DNA of 64,000 nucleotides from Mesorhizobium sp. ES1-1 (GTDB lineage Bacteria > Pseudomonadota > Alphaproteobacteria > Rhizobiales > Rhizobiaceae): positions 62,001-126,000 of the forward strand of contig NZ_JAIUGX010000013.1 in NCBI RefSeq assembly GCF_020164785.1, written 5' to 3'. The position numbers were made by a program, and so were the translations under genes. The notes below the pieces were generated by a model. It ran no database searches and was not told the origin of the DNA. It was given only the letters and a program-made list of their open reading frames with translations. The first letter of the stretch is position 1, and each line of letters starts with the position of its first letter. Below, piece after piece: positions 51,214 through 60,682 of the stretch.

Positions 51214-53025
51214 ATGAACGCAAGGACTTCGGGCATGGCTGGTCAACCGGACACTCACGGCAGCGGTCAGCCCGCCGGCGTAGCCGTCGAAGCCAGCAGC
51301 CTGCGCGACCAGGTGGCGACGATTAGGCGAGGCCTGGCGGGATCGCCAGTTCGCAACACATTGCTGTGGATGTCCGCGGCCATCATGGCCGTCATCATCG
51401 CGACGTCGATCGGCCAGGTTCTGCTCAACCGATGGAACCAGCCATTCTACGACGCGCTGGCGCGTCGCGACATGGCGGCTTTCCTGCATCAGCTTCTTGT
51501 GTTCGCGGTGATCGCCGGCGGACTCCTGGTGCTCAACATCGGCCAGACGTGGCTAAACCAGATGATCCGGCTGACGCTGCGCAAGGCGCTCACGCTGGAC
51601 CTGATCGACCAGTGGATGCGGCCCGCGCGGGCTTTTCGCCTCGCCAACGCGGGCGCCATCGGCGTCAATCCCGACCAGCGCATGCAGCAGGATGCCGCCC
51701 ATCTCTCGGATCTGTCGACGGATCTGGGCGTCGGTCTGCTGCAATCATGCATCCTGCTGGTGTCTTTCGTCGGCGTGTTGTGGGAGCTGTCTTCCGGCTT
51801 CGTCTTCCACATCGGCGGCACGTCGCTGGCCATACCGGGCTACATGGTCTGGGCCGCCATCCTCTATGCCGGCACAGCGTCATGGCTGAGCTGGCTGGTC
51901 GGCCGGCCGCTCATTGTGCTCAACAGTGACCGCTACACGCGCGAGGCGGAGCTGCGCTCGTCGATGGTGCGCGTCAACGAGAATGTCGATGCCATCGCCT
52001 TGTATCATGGTGAGGCCGACGCCAGGCGGCGGCTTGATCTCGACCTCGACACGGTGCTCGGCGCGATGCGGCGCATCTACGCCGCCCAGATCAATCTGTC
52101 CTGGGTGACCGATACGTATGGCTGGATCACCGTGGTCGCGCCGATCCTGGTTGCATCGCCGGTCTATTTCTCGGGCGATATAAGTTTTGGAGGACTGATG
52201 ATGGCGGTCGGGGCCTTCAACCAGGTCCACTCCTCTCTGCGATGGTTCATCAACAACATCGGCGGCATCGCCGATTGGCGCGCCACGCTGATGCGCGTCG
52301 CCGATTTCCGAATAGCGCTGGACGAAACCGACGTGCTGCACGACACGGAAAAGCGCATCGCCTTCGGTGAAAATGCGAGCGGCATCCTGAGCTTCGAGCA
52401 GCTCGAAGTGGCTTCGCCGGAAGGATGCACGAGGCTGGCCGACGATCATGTCGAGATCCATGCCGGAGAACGCGTCATGATCACCGGAGAGCCGGGCGCG
52501 GGCAAGACGCTGTTCTTCCGCGCCATTGCGGGCCTGTGGCCATGGGGGAGCGGGCGGATCGGCCTGCCGGCGGGGAAACCCCTGATCTTCGTGCCGCGGG
52601 TGCCATATTTCCCGGCCGGCACGTTGCGCGAGGTGCTCGACCACCCGAACGGGCCGGCACCGACGAGCGATGCCCACATCACGGCAGTGCTCGCCGAAGT
52701 CGGGCTCGACCGCCTGTCGGCTTCGCTCGACCGGACAGGACGCTGGGATCATGAACTGAGCGATGATGAGCAGCGGATGCTGGCCTTTGCCAGGCTCGTC
52801 TTGCGGCAACCGAAATGGCTGATCATAGACGAGGCGATGGATGCGTTGGACGGGCCCTCCTTGCGGCGCGTGCTAGCGATGCTGGCTAAGCGCTTGCCGG
52901 ATGCCGCAATCCTCAACATCGGACGCGGCCAGCACAACAGCCAGTTCTTTCCGCGCGCCTTGACCATCGTCAAAATACCGGCGCATCCGCCCTCAAACCT
53001 GCCCGCCTCAGGGCCGGCGCGATAG
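51214..53025 (+). CDS. SbmA/BacA-type ABC transporter fused to ATPase (YddA-like)
   Basis: The 603-residue protein has an N-terminal membrane domain of the SbmA/BacA group (NRWNQPFYDALARRDMAAFL, NPDQRMQQDAAHLSDLSTDL) and a C-terminal ATPase. Walker A is TGEPGAGKT and Walker B is WLIIDEAMDALD. The signature motif is LSDDEQRM rather than LSGGQ, as is usual for this subgroup. SbmA/BacA proteins import peptides and related molecules; in rhizobia BacA matters for symbiosis, but this fused form is a separate paralogue. The exact substrate is unknown. Confidence 0.9.
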   Translation: MNARTSGMAGQPDTHGSGQPAGVAVEASSLRDQVATIRRGLAGSPVRNTLLWMSAAIMAVIIATSIGQVLLNRWNQPFYDALARRDMAAFLHQLLVFAVIAGGLLVLNIGQTWLNQMIRLTLRKALTLDLIDQWMRPARAFRLANAGAIGVNPDQRMQQDAAHLSDLSTDLGVGLLQSCILLVSFVGVLWELSSGFVFHIGGTSLAIPGYMVWAAILYAGTASWLSWLVGRPLIVLNSDRYTREAELRSSMVRVNENVDAIALYHGEADARRRLDLDLDTVLGAMRRIYAAQINLSWVTDTYGWITVVAPILVASPVYFSGDISFGGLMMAVGAFNQVHSSLRWFINNIGGIADWRATLMRVADFRIALDETDVLHDTEKRIAFGENASGILSFEQLEVASPEGCTRLADDHVEIHAGERVMITGEPGAGKTLFFRAIAGLWPWGSGRIGLPAGKPLIFVPRVPYFPAGTLREVLDHPNGPAPTSDAHITAVLAEVGLDRLSASLDRTGRWDHELSDDEQRMLAFARLVLRQPKWLIIDEAMDALDGPSLRRVLAMLAKRLPDAAILNIGRGQHNSQFFPRALTIVKIPAHPPSNLPASGPAR

Positions 53026-53145
53026 AGCCGCCGCCCCATCCTGTCCGCAGGAAATAGGCGGATGCCTGATACGCGGCTCTCGTCTGCCAATCCGGACGGA
53101 AACCGTCCGGCGCCGCCACGACAACCCGGCCGCTATCTGCGAAAG

Positions 53146-54081
53146 CTACGCCGGACGCGCGCCATATTTTTCGCGAAACTCCTGGTAGAGGTCACGGCGC
53201 CAGCGCCGGCCGCAGACATAACCATACGCCAGTTCCGCCAGTGAATAGCCGAGGGCCTCGGACGAGCGATTGGCCTTATAGCCGGCAAAAGCTTGGGGGA
53301 AGCGGCCTCTAAGGATGTCAGCGATGATCTGCCGCGAAATCATGTAAGGCGGAATATGAGGATAGGAGCGGGCGATATGCGGGTGTTTGCCCATCAGATC
53401 CGCATAGGCTTCGACATAGCCGTCACGGCGTCCGGAAATCGAGTTTGCCGAATTGTGTTTCGTCCAGTCGATGTTTTCCGACAGGCGCGCGCCGAAACGC
53501 CTGGAGAGGCGCAGCAACAGTTCACGGTCCTGCATACGAGTGATGTCGCTGTCGTAGCCGCCGATGGCGAGCAGGGCGTCACGGCGCGCCGTGATTGCCG
53601 AGCCCGCGATGAAAATCGTCTGGGCGACCAGAGCCCGTTCCAGCATGGTGGTGTTGAGGACCGCCTCGCGGTTGACGCATTTGGTGACGCGCTCCGCCTT
53701 TAGTGAGACATAGGAGCTGATCAGCACCTGGAGCGTTGGTTCGTCTTCGAACCGGGCCAGGGTGCGTTCAAGTCGGTGCGGCATGTAGACGTCGTCGGAA
53801 TCGAGGAAAGTCACCACAGGCGCTCGTGCCACCTCGATGCCTGCGTTCCTGGCGGCGTTGGCGCCGCGCCATTTCGCGCCGACATAGATCAGCCGTGGAT
53901 CGCGAATGCGGGCAAGGGCTTGGGCAGTCCCGTCCGTCGAGCCATCGTCGACAACAATGTGCTCGATCTTCTGGAGGCTCTGCGATAGCACGCTGTCCAC
54001 AGCGCGCAGCACCGCTTCCCGCCGGTTGTGGGTCGGTGTGATCACTGAGATGAACGGCGAGATATCGGCTTTCCCGGTCAT
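53146..54081 (-). CDS. Glycosyltransferase family 2
   Basis: The 311-residue GT-A enzyme has ISVITPTHNRREAVLRAVDS, HIVVDDGSTDGTAQALARIR, AARNAGIEVARAPVVTFLDS and DDVY (metal-binding D-x-D type). A later QDRELLLRLSRRFG matches the usual acceptor-region motif. Start 54081 (MTGKADISPFIS) puts the domain at the N-terminus; earlier starts add a non-family tail. Role: probably surface polysaccharide synthesis. Confidence 0.9.
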   Translation of the reverse strand: MTGKADISPFISVITPTHNRREAVLRAVDSVLSQSLQKIEHIVVDDGSTDGTAQALARIRDPRLIYVGAKWRGANAARNAGIEVARAPVVTFLDSDDVYMPHRLERTLARFEDEPTLQVLISSYVSLKAERVTKCVNREAVLNTTMLERALVAQTIFIAGSAITARRDALLAIGGYDSDITRMQDRELLLRLSRRFGARLSENIDWTKHNSANSISGRRDGYVEAYADLMGKHPHIARSYPHIPPYMISRQIIADILRGRFPQAFAGYKANRSSEALGYSLAELAYGYVCGRRWRRDLYQEFREKYGARPA

Positions 54082-54372
54082 GCGCTGCAGCTCTATTCTG
54101 GCGGGCAAATGCCCGTCGGATCTGTAGAAAATTACGCGGGAACCCGAGTCGAGCACTCCTACCGATCTGACGCCCCCGCGATCAGCGGCGATTCTACAAA
54201 AAAGAGGCTGCCATGTCATCTCGTCGCGCCCGTTTCAAACCGCGCGGCGGGATGAATTCACGGCCTAGCGACCCAACGGCAACACCCCACTGCGGTCAAG
54301 TGCGTCGCTGCCCAAAGCCGGCTAAAGCAGTTAACTGGTTAGAGGAAAAGGGCAACAGCTTCAGTCCTTGTT

Positions 54373-54987
54373 CTAACGCCTGAGTAGGAAGACCGCCTGC
54401 TGGCCGAAGAAGTTCCAGAACCACCACGGCATCGACAGGCCGATCTTCTGGCCAGCGGCGTCGAGCGCGGTTGCCTTCTCGACCGTCGCGCCGAGCTCGT
54501 CGCACAGATTGACGAAGTCGCGGATGGCGCAGAAGTGAATATTCGGCGTGTCATACCAGGAATAGGGCAAGTCCTTGGTGACCGGCATGCGACCGTTGAA
54601 AAACAGCGACGCGCGGACCCGCCAATGACCGAAATTGGGGAAGGAAACGATCGCGCGGTCGCCGATCCTGAGCAATTCGTCGAGAACGAGCTTGGGGTTG
54701 CGGGTGGCCTGCAGCGTCTGCGACAGGACAACGAAGTCGAAGCCCTTGTCGGGATAGAATTCGAGATCCGTGTCGGCATCGCCCTGGATGACAGAGAGCC
54801 CGCGCGCCACGCATTCGTTGACGCCACGCTGCGACAGTTCGAGCCCTCGGCCATCGACCTGCTTGGTGTCTCGCAAAAGTTCAAGCAGCGAGCCGTCGCC
54901 GGAACCGACATCGAGCACGCGGGAGCGCGGCGGGATGAGGTTGGCGACGACCTCTAGATCGACGCGCTGGTCACGGTTTACACTCAT
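54373..54987 (-). CDS. metW: Methionine biosynthesis protein MetW
   Basis: MetW works with MetX in acylating homoserine and has a methyltransferase fold (SRVLDVGSGDGSLLELLRDT, ELSQRGVNECVARGLSVIQG, DFVVLSQTLQATRNPKLVLD). The start MSVNRDQRVDLEVVANLIPP is the family start. Length 204 is normal. It lies 58 bases after metX on the same strand, so it is under the same SAM-II riboswitch. Confidence 0.95.
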   Translation of the reverse strand: MSVNRDQRVDLEVVANLIPPRSRVLDVGSGDGSLLELLRDTKQVDGRGLELSQRGVNECVARGLSVIQGDADTDLEFYPDKGFDFVVLSQTLQATRNPKLVLDELLRIGDRAIVSFPNFGHWRVRASLFFNGRMPVTKDLPYSWYDTPNIHFCAIRDFVNLCDELGATVEKATALDAAGQKIGLSMPWWFWNFFGQQAVFLLRR

Positions 54988-55045
54988 AATGCCGTCTCCT
55001 GTCCCGCTCCTGGCCGAGAGCGGATAACGGCTGGACTTTCCGGGG

Positions 55046-56215
55046 TCATGCGCTGAGCCCTCTCGCCCGGGCAGCGGAGCCGATGAAGCCATTGATGGCG
55101 GCAAACAGTTCCGGCTCGTCGAGCAGAAAGGCGTCATGGCCACGATCGGTCTCGATCTCGACAAAGGAGACCGATGCACCGGCAGCGTTCAGAGCGTGCA
55201 CGATCGTGCGGCTCTCCTCGGTGGGAAACAGCCAGTCCGAGGTGAAGGACACCAAGCAGAAGCGCGTTTTCGTGCCGGCGAAAGCGTCGGCCAATCGACC
55301 ACCATGATCGGCTGCGAGGTCGAAATAGTCCATCGACCGCGTCATGTAGAGATAGGAATTGGCGTCGAAACGGTCGACGAAGGTCATGCCCTGGTGGCGC
55401 AGATAGCTTTCGATCTGGAAGTCGGCATCGAAGCCGAAGGTCAGTGCCTCGCGGTCCTGCAAATTGCGGCCGAACTTCCGGTGCAGGGCGGCTTCCGACA
55501 GGTAGGTGATGTGGGCGGCCATGCGGGCCACCGCGAGCCCTTTTTCCGGGCGTTTGCCATAGTCGAAATACTTGCCGCCATGCCAGTCGGGATCGGCCAT
55601 CACGGCTTGCCGGCCGACCTCATGGAAGGCGATGTTCTGCGAGGAATGGCGAGCGCCGGTGGCGATCGGCAGCGCCGCAAAGACACGCTCCGGATAGCTC
55701 GACGCCCATTCCAGCACCTGCATGCCGCCCATCGAGCCGCCGAGCACGCAGAACAGCTTTTCGATGCCGAAATGATCGACCAGCATCTGCTGAGCGCGAA
55801 CCATGTCGGGGATAGTGATGATCGGCAGGTCGAGCCCATAAGGCCTGCCGGTGGCAGGATTTGTCGAGGCCGGGCCGGTGGAGCCCAGGCAACCACCGAT
55901 GACATTAGAGCAGATGACGAAGAACCGGTTGGTGTCGATGATCTTGCCGGGACCGATCAGCACTTCCCACCAGCCCGGCTTGCCGGTCACCGGATTGGTG
56001 TTGGCGACGTGCTGGTCGCCCGTCAGCGCATGGCAGACGAGGATGGCGTTGGAGCGGGCGTCATTGAGCGTGCCATAAGTCTGGTAGGCGATCTGGAATG
56101 GCGATAGCAGCGTTCCCGCGTCAAGCTTCAGCGGCTGATCGACCCCGAAACGCAACACCGGGCTCGACGGGTTGTCGGCCTCGTTGTTGGTCTTTCCAGC
56201 ACGCAAAGCGGCCAT
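55046..56215 (-). CDS. metX: Homoserine O-acetyltransferase
   Basis: MetX acylates homoserine, the committed step of methionine synthesis. The alpha/beta-hydrolase fold has the nucleophile in VLGGSMGGMQVLEWA; other motifs are ILVCHALTGDQHVANTNPVT, IGGCLGSTGPASTNPATG, TSDWLFPTEESRTIVH (Asp) and DRGHDAFLLDE (His). The start at MAALRAGKTNNEADNPSS is chosen from family pattern; an ATG at 56239 eight codons upstream is also possible. A promoter, SAM-II aptamer and terminator precede it. Confidence 0.95.
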   Translation of the reverse strand: MAALRAGKTNNEADNPSSPVLRFGVDQPLKLDAGTLLSPFQIAYQTYGTLNDARSNAILVCHALTGDQHVANTNPVTGKPGWWEVLIGPGKIIDTNRFFVICSNVIGGCLGSTGPASTNPATGRPYGLDLPIITIPDMVRAQQMLVDHFGIEKLFCVLGGSMGGMQVLEWASSYPERVFAALPIATGARHSSQNIAFHEVGRQAVMADPDWHGGKYFDYGKRPEKGLAVARMAAHITYLSEAALHRKFGRNLQDREALTFGFDADFQIESYLRHQGMTFVDRFDANSYLYMTRSMDYFDLAADHGGRLADAFAGTKTRFCLVSFTSDWLFPTEESRTIVHALNAAGASVSFVEIETDRGHDAFLLDEPELFAAINGFIGSAARARGLSA

Positions 56216-56302
56216 GGCATCGATCTCACTTTTTTGCATCCCCGCACGGTGCTCCGAAATCAATGCTGACTTCTCGCCTCTGCGGTGTCCGGCCGGCGCG
56301 GA

Positions 56303-56338
56303 CAACAAAAAACCGGCATTGCCGTCGCAAAGCCGGTT
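56303..56338 (-). terminator. Intrinsic terminator downstream of the SAM-II aptamer
   Basis: On the minus strand AACCGGC (56338-56332) pairs with GCCGGTT (56317-56311), followed by TTTTTTGTTGTC. It lies between the aptamer and metX, so it is the expected expression platform for transcription attenuation. Confidence 0.85.
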
Positions 56339-56350
56339 ACAGGATGCAAA

Positions 56351-56406
56351 CGGCCCTTTAGCAAGTTGTTTAACGTGGCTGCAAGCCGACCGGCCAAATC
56401 ACCACG
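56351..56406 (-). promoter_or_regulatory. SAM-II riboswitch aptamer
   Basis: The minus strand reads GTGATTTGGCCGGTCGGCTT, then GCAGCCACGTTAAACAAC and TTGCTAAAGGG. This is the SAM-II (metA/metX motif) core: stem P1 with the CGGCTTGCAGCC hairpin, the ACGTTAAAC loop, and the GCTAAAGG pseudoknot tail. SAM-II elements are characteristic of alphaproteobacterial methionine genes. High SAM would stop metX-metW expression. Confidence 0.93.
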
Positions 56407-56419
56407 GAAGTCTGTCCCC

Positions 56420-56448
56420 CTTCTAGGGCTGTGGCGGCTTGCCGTCAA
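56420..56448 (-). promoter_or_regulatory. Promoter of metX-metW
   Basis: The minus strand has TTGACG (56448-56443), a 17-base spacer and TAGAAG (56425-56420). The expected transcription start is a few bases before the SAM-II aptamer. Confidence 0.65.
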
Positions 56449-56550
56449 CGGCTTGCCGCATCGCGGCCCGCCGGCTCTCGACATTAGGAGCCTTGGCTTG
56501 TATTTCCGCAGCGGCTTCCCGGCGGAAGCGTTCTCGGTGGATTTTTCGAC

Positions 56551-57660
56551 ATGAGCCAGACATCGGACAAGCAACGTCCAACCCCGCGCGCGGGCATCAT
56601 GGATATCGAGGCCTATGTGCCGGGCAAGAGCGCGGCGCCAGCCGGCGTTGCCAAGGTCCACAAGCTGTCGTCGAACGAAAATCCGCTCGGTCCGTCGCCG
56701 AAGGCGATCGAGGCCGCCCGTGAGGTTGCCGCCAAACTCGACATCTATCCCGACGGTACCGCGAGGCGGCTGCGCGAGGCGATTGCCGAAGTGCATGGGT
56801 TAAACGCCGCCAACATCATCTGCTCCAACGGCTCCGACGAGATCCTCGGGCTGCTGGCGCAGACCTATCTCTCTCCGGGGGACGAGGCGGTCATCACCGA
56901 ACACGCCTTCATGGTCTATAAGATCTATATCCAGTCGGCCGGCGCCACGCCGGTCACGGTCAAGGAAACCGACGAGCACGCCGACATCGATGCGATGCTC
57001 GCCGCTGTCACGTCGCGCACCAAGATCGTTTTCCTCGCCAATCCGAACAATCCGACCGGTACCTACATACCGTTCCAGGAGGTGCGGCGCCTGCATGCCG
57101 GGCTGCCCAGGCATGTGCTCCTGGTGCTCGACGCGGCTTATGCCGAGTATGTTCGCCGCAATGACTACGAGGCCGGTATCGAGCTGGTCGGCAGCGCCGA
57201 GAATGTCGTCATGACCCGCACCTTCTCGAAGATCGGCCTCGGCGGGGCGCGGATCGGCTGGATGTACGCGCCGACCCACATCGTCGACGCCATCAACCGG
57301 ATACGCGGCCCTTTCAACGTCAACACGACGGCGATCGAGGCAGGAATCGCGGCGATCCGTGACCGCGACCATGTCGAGCGCAGCGTCAGTCACAACCAGA
57401 CCTGGCTGACATGGCTGAGCGAAGAACTGACAAAGCTCGGCCTGCGGGTGACGCCCAGCGTCGGCAATTTCATCCTCATTCATTTTCCCGACGACGAGAA
57501 ATACTCGGCGGCGAAAGCCGATGATTACCTCAGCGCGCGCGGCTTTATCCTGCGGCGTGTTTCCGGCTATGGCTTTCCCAACGCGTTGCGCATGACCGTC
57601 GGCACGGAGGAAGCCAATCGCGGCGTGGTCGCCGCTCTCACCACGTTCCTGAAAAGCTAG
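56551..57660 (+). CDS. hisC: Histidinol-phosphate / aromatic aminotransferase
   Basis: This PLP aminotransferase (fold type I) has SSNENPLGPSPKAIEAAREV, YPDGTARRLREAI, NGSDEILGLLAQTYLSPGDE, LANPNNPTGTY, the DAAYAEY strand, and the PLP lysine in TRTFSKIGLGGARIGW. Length 369 is normal. Its stop is five bases before tyrC. Aminotransferases of this type in rhizobia, placed with tyrC, probably also transaminate prephenate or hydroxyphenylpyruvate. It is divergent from metX. Confidence 0.93.
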   Translation: MSQTSDKQRPTPRAGIMDIEAYVPGKSAAPAGVAKVHKLSSNENPLGPSPKAIEAAREVAAKLDIYPDGTARRLREAIAEVHGLNAANIICSNGSDEILGLLAQTYLSPGDEAVITEHAFMVYKIYIQSAGATPVTVKETDEHADIDAMLAAVTSRTKIVFLANPNNPTGTYIPFQEVRRLHAGLPRHVLLVLDAAYAEYVRRNDYEAGIELVGSAENVVMTRTFSKIGLGGARIGWMYAPTHIVDAINRIRGPFNVNTTAIEAGIAAIRDRDHVERSVSHNQTWLTWLSEELTKLGLRVTPSVGNFILIHFPDDEKYSAAKADDYLSARGFILRRVSGYGFPNALRMTVGTEEANRGVVAALTTFLKS

Positions 57661-57665
57661 GCATC

Positions 57666-58601
57666 ATGACATCACCGATGTTTGAGAAGATCGCGCTGGT
57701 CGGCATCGGCTTGATCGGCTCCTCGCTTGCCCGCGTCATCCGCCGCGAAGGGCTGGCCCGCCACGTCGCTATCTCCACCCGCAGCGCGCCGACGCTCGCC
57801 CGAGCCGAGGCGCTTGGACTGGGGGATTCCTACACAACCGACGCGAAGGAGGCGGTCCGCGACGCCGACCTTGTCATCGTTTCTGTGCCGGTCGGCTCGT
57901 CCGGCGCGGTCGCCGAGGAAATCGCGCCCGCGTTGAAGCAGGGAGCGATCCTGACCGACGTCGGGTCGACCAAGGCATCCGTCATCACGCAAATGCAGCC
58001 GCACGTGCCTGCCGGCGTCCATTTCATTCCCGGCCATCCTCTGGCGGGCACCGAGAAATCCGGCCCGGACGCGGGGTTTGCCGACCTCTTCGACAATCGC
58101 TGGTGCATCTTCACGCCGCTGCCCGATACCGACCCGCAAGCGTTGGAGCGCCTTTCGGAATTCTGGCGCCGCTGCGGCGCCAATATCGACACAATGGACC
58201 CCCAGCACCACGACATGACGCTGGCCATCGTCTCGCACCTGCCGCACATCATCGCCTACAACATCGTCGGCACGGCCGATGACCTTCAATCGGTAACCAA
58301 GTCCGAAGTGATCAAATACTCCGCGTCTGGCTTCAGGGATTTTACCCGTCTCGCCGCCTCGGACCCGACCATGTGGCGGGATGTCTGCCTGCACAACAAG
58401 GACGCCATCCTCGAAATGCTGGCGCGGTTCTCGGAGGATCTGGCGTCATTGCAGCGGGCCATCCGCTGGGGGGACGGCGAAAAACTCTTCGACCTGTTCA
58501 CCCGGACCCGGGCCGTGCGCCGTTCGATCATCGAGGCCGGCCAGGACATCGACGTTCCCGACTTCGGCCGCCAGGCCGTCGAGCACCCGGCCAAGAGTTA
58601 A
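57666..58601 (+). CDS. tyrC: Prephenate/arogenate dehydrogenase
   Basis: This NAD(P)-dependent enzyme catalyses the step to tyrosine. The N-terminal Rossmann motif reads IALVGIGLIGSSLARVIRRE. Family motifs are DVGSTKASV, FIPGHPLAGTEKSGPDAGF, HHDMTLAIVSHLPHIIAYN and the helical C-terminal domain (FRDFTRLAASDPTMWRDVCL). Length 311 is normal. It follows hisC directly, giving a two-gene aromatic unit. Its last four bases overlap the kinase gene on the other strand. Confidence 0.94.
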   Translation: MTSPMFEKIALVGIGLIGSSLARVIRREGLARHVAISTRSAPTLARAEALGLGDSYTTDAKEAVRDADLVIVSVPVGSSGAVAEEIAPALKQGAILTDVGSTKASVITQMQPHVPAGVHFIPGHPLAGTEKSGPDAGFADLFDNRWCIFTPLPDTDPQALERLSEFWRRCGANIDTMDPQHHDMTLAIVSHLPHIIAYNIVGTADDLQSVTKSEVIKYSASGFRDFTRLAASDPTMWRDVCLHNKDAILEMLARFSEDLASLQRAIRWGDGEKLFDLFTRTRAVRRSIIEAGQDIDVPDFGRQAVEHPAKS

Positions 58602-59527
58602 GGCAGAGCGGGCCACGTCGTTTCGATCATCGCCAGCGTCTCGGCGCGATCCGGTGCGCCCAGCCTGCCGCCGAAGCGCAGGCATTTGAGCGCGGCCGCC
58701 GCGCTGGCGAAGCGCAGGGCCTGCTCGACCGGCATGGCCTCGGCCAGCCCGACGGCGAAGGCGCCGTGAAAGACATCGCCGGCGGCGAGCGTGTCCACTG
58801 CCTTGATGCTCGGCGCTGCGACATGGCGCACACGATTGGCGGTACGATCATGCCACCAGCTTCCCGCCGCGCCCCCGGTCACCGCGACAAAGGCATCGGT
58901 GCGGCTGGCAAGATCGGCGCAGGCCTGCTCCGGGTCGAGTGCCTGGCCGAGGAAGATGCGTGCCGCCGTCTCCGAGGCGACGATATGGGTGGCGAGCGGC
59001 AATAGCCGTTCCAGGACTTCCAACGGCGCGGTATCGGCATCAAGGATCGCCGGTCGGCCGGCGGCACGGGCCGCCTCTAGGGCAAGCGCCGCCGCGCCCG
59101 GCCAGCGGACATCGACAAGCACGGCATCGAATGCGGAGAGATCGGCTGCCGGCAAAGCTTCCGGGTCGGCCTGGGCGAGCCGGTCGTAGAAGGGTACGAT
59201 GACGCGCTCACCATGGGCATCGACGAGGATCGACGCCAGTGCCGAACGGGCACCCCGGATACGGCGCACGAAAGCACAATCGACGCCTTCGGCCGCGATC
59301 TCGGCAACCAGTTGGTCGCCGACGGGATCATCGCCGGCGCTCGCCCATAGTGAGACGTCGGCGCCAAGGCGGCGTGCCGCGCAGGCCGCGCTGGTCGCCA
59401 TGCCGGATGCGATCTGGATGCCATCGGAAGCGATGAACTTCCCCTGATGGGCGGGAAGGGATTCGATACGAAGGATCATGTCGAGAGTTAGCGCGCCAAC
59501 ACTCAGCAATTTCACCGGTCTGGCCAT
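58598..59527 (-). CDS. PfkB-family sugar kinase
   Basis: The 309-residue ribokinase-fold protein has an N-terminal LLSVGALTLDMILRIESLPA, the glycine-rich MATSAACAARRLGADVSLWA, and the catalytic motif DTLAAGDVFHGAFAVGLAEA. Most members have GAGD; here it is AAGD, still with the catalytic Asp. Substrate not identifiable from sequence. It converges on tyrC and lies six bases from the DUF2125 gene's end. Confidence 0.9.
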   Translation of the reverse strand: MARPVKLLSVGALTLDMILRIESLPAHQGKFIASDGIQIASGMATSAACAARRLGADVSLWASAGDDPVGDQLVAEIAAEGVDCAFVRRIRGARSALASILVDAHGERVIVPFYDRLAQADPEALPAADLSAFDAVLVDVRWPGAAALALEAARAAGRPAILDADTAPLEVLERLLPLATHIVASETAARIFLGQALDPEQACADLASRTDAFVAVTGGAAGSWWHDRTANRVRHVAAPSIKAVDTLAAGDVFHGAFAVGLAEAMPVEQALRFASAAAALKCLRFGGRLGAPDRAETLAMIETTWPALP

Positions 59528-59533
59528 GAGGTG

Positions 59534-60532
59534 TCAGTCCAACGGCTTGATCTTGCCCAACGGGATGAAGCCGAGTGACGCCCTGCCCTTGGACACTTTC
59601 AGCGGCATGGATGGTTCGTTGCCAAGCAAGGACAAGGCCGCGAAGCCCTGCTCGATCTCGCTTTTGTTTTCAGGTATGGCGGCGCCCAGGATTGAAGCGA
59701 CGGCCTTCGGATCCTTGATCCTTATCATCAGATCGGCATCGACAAAGCCTTCGGCATCGACCGACAAAGGACCGGAAACGGTGACGCTCGCCGTCCCGGA
59801 AGAAAGGTCGAGGTTGCGGATATTGAGAGCCTGCCCGCGCAGGCTTTCAATATGCGTGCCAATGAGCGCGACGCCGTTCTTCAAGCTGGCGTCGCCGGTG
59901 GCATCGAAAGCCGGCAGCACGCGGCCGCCGATCGCGTCGGGATCGATCTCCAGATCGATAAAGCTGCCGAGATAGTCGAGATCCTGGCCGTTCGGCTGCA
60001 ATTCCCCGGCGGCCTTTCCGGCGCTGAACAATTGCACCGGATCGGTATCGTCGGCCGGGTCGGTCTGGCCTGAAAGGCCCTCGGCCCGTAGCGTGACCCG
60101 ACGCGGTAACGGCCAGGACAGATTGATGTTGGCGCGCAGATCATCCCAGTCGATCCACAGTGGCACCATGCCCGGAATCGAGGCCCTGAGCGGACCACGC
60201 AAATTGGCGACCGGAGACCAGGGCTGGATGATCGGCGCCACCGCCTTGAAACTGCCGGCCGAGGCCGCAATGTTTTTGGCGTCGTCCTCATAGGCAAGGT
60301 TGTCGCAGGACACGGCGAAGGAGAAGGGATAGCCACCGACCTCAAGATTGGCGCAGTCGGCCTCGACGCCATCCGCATTGAGCGCGGCGACAGCGTTATG
60401 GGTCTGGCTTTTGACCCGGTCGGCCAGATAGAACCAGCCGCCGGTGTAGATTGCAAACAGCACGAGGACGAACGCGGCAAGCCAAAACAGGCGGCGATGG
60501 CGAGTTGGCTGGCGTTCGTCACTTGACGTCAT
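59534..60532 (-). CDS. DUF2125 membrane-anchored protein
   Basis: The 332-residue protein has an N-terminal anchor (RRLFWLAAFVLVLFAIYTGG) and the DUF2125 pattern (CANLEVGGYPFSFAVSCDNL, then a Cys pair). The periplasmic part is beta-rich and resembles AsmA-type lipid-handling proteins in feel, but no specific role is known. Start MTSSDERQPTRHRR is chosen; upstream frame has no family sequence. Confidence 0.88.
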   Translation of the reverse strand: MTSSDERQPTRHRRLFWLAAFVLVLFAIYTGGWFYLADRVKSQTHNAVAALNADGVEADCANLEVGGYPFSFAVSCDNLAYEDDAKNIAASAGSFKAVAPIIQPWSPVANLRGPLRASIPGMVPLWIDWDDLRANINLSWPLPRRVTLRAEGLSGQTDPADDTDPVQLFSAGKAAGELQPNGQDLDYLGSFIDLEIDPDAIGGRVLPAFDATGDASLKNGVALIGTHIESLRGQALNIRNLDLSSGTASVTVSGPLSVDAEGFVDADLMIRIKDPKAVASILGAAIPENKSEIEQGFAALSLLGNEPSMPLKVSKGRASLGFIPLGKIKPLD

Positions 60533-60682
60533 GCTTTGGCTCTCGTTAACGCATCGGTACTGCGGACGCCCCCGTCGGTTCCGACGAGGGGTGCGCAGGG
60601 ACGCATAGGTAGACAGGCGCGGGCTAAAAGAACACCGGCGTCCTGGCGATGTCGGCATCTTTTTGCGATCAGGCGCGGCGAT

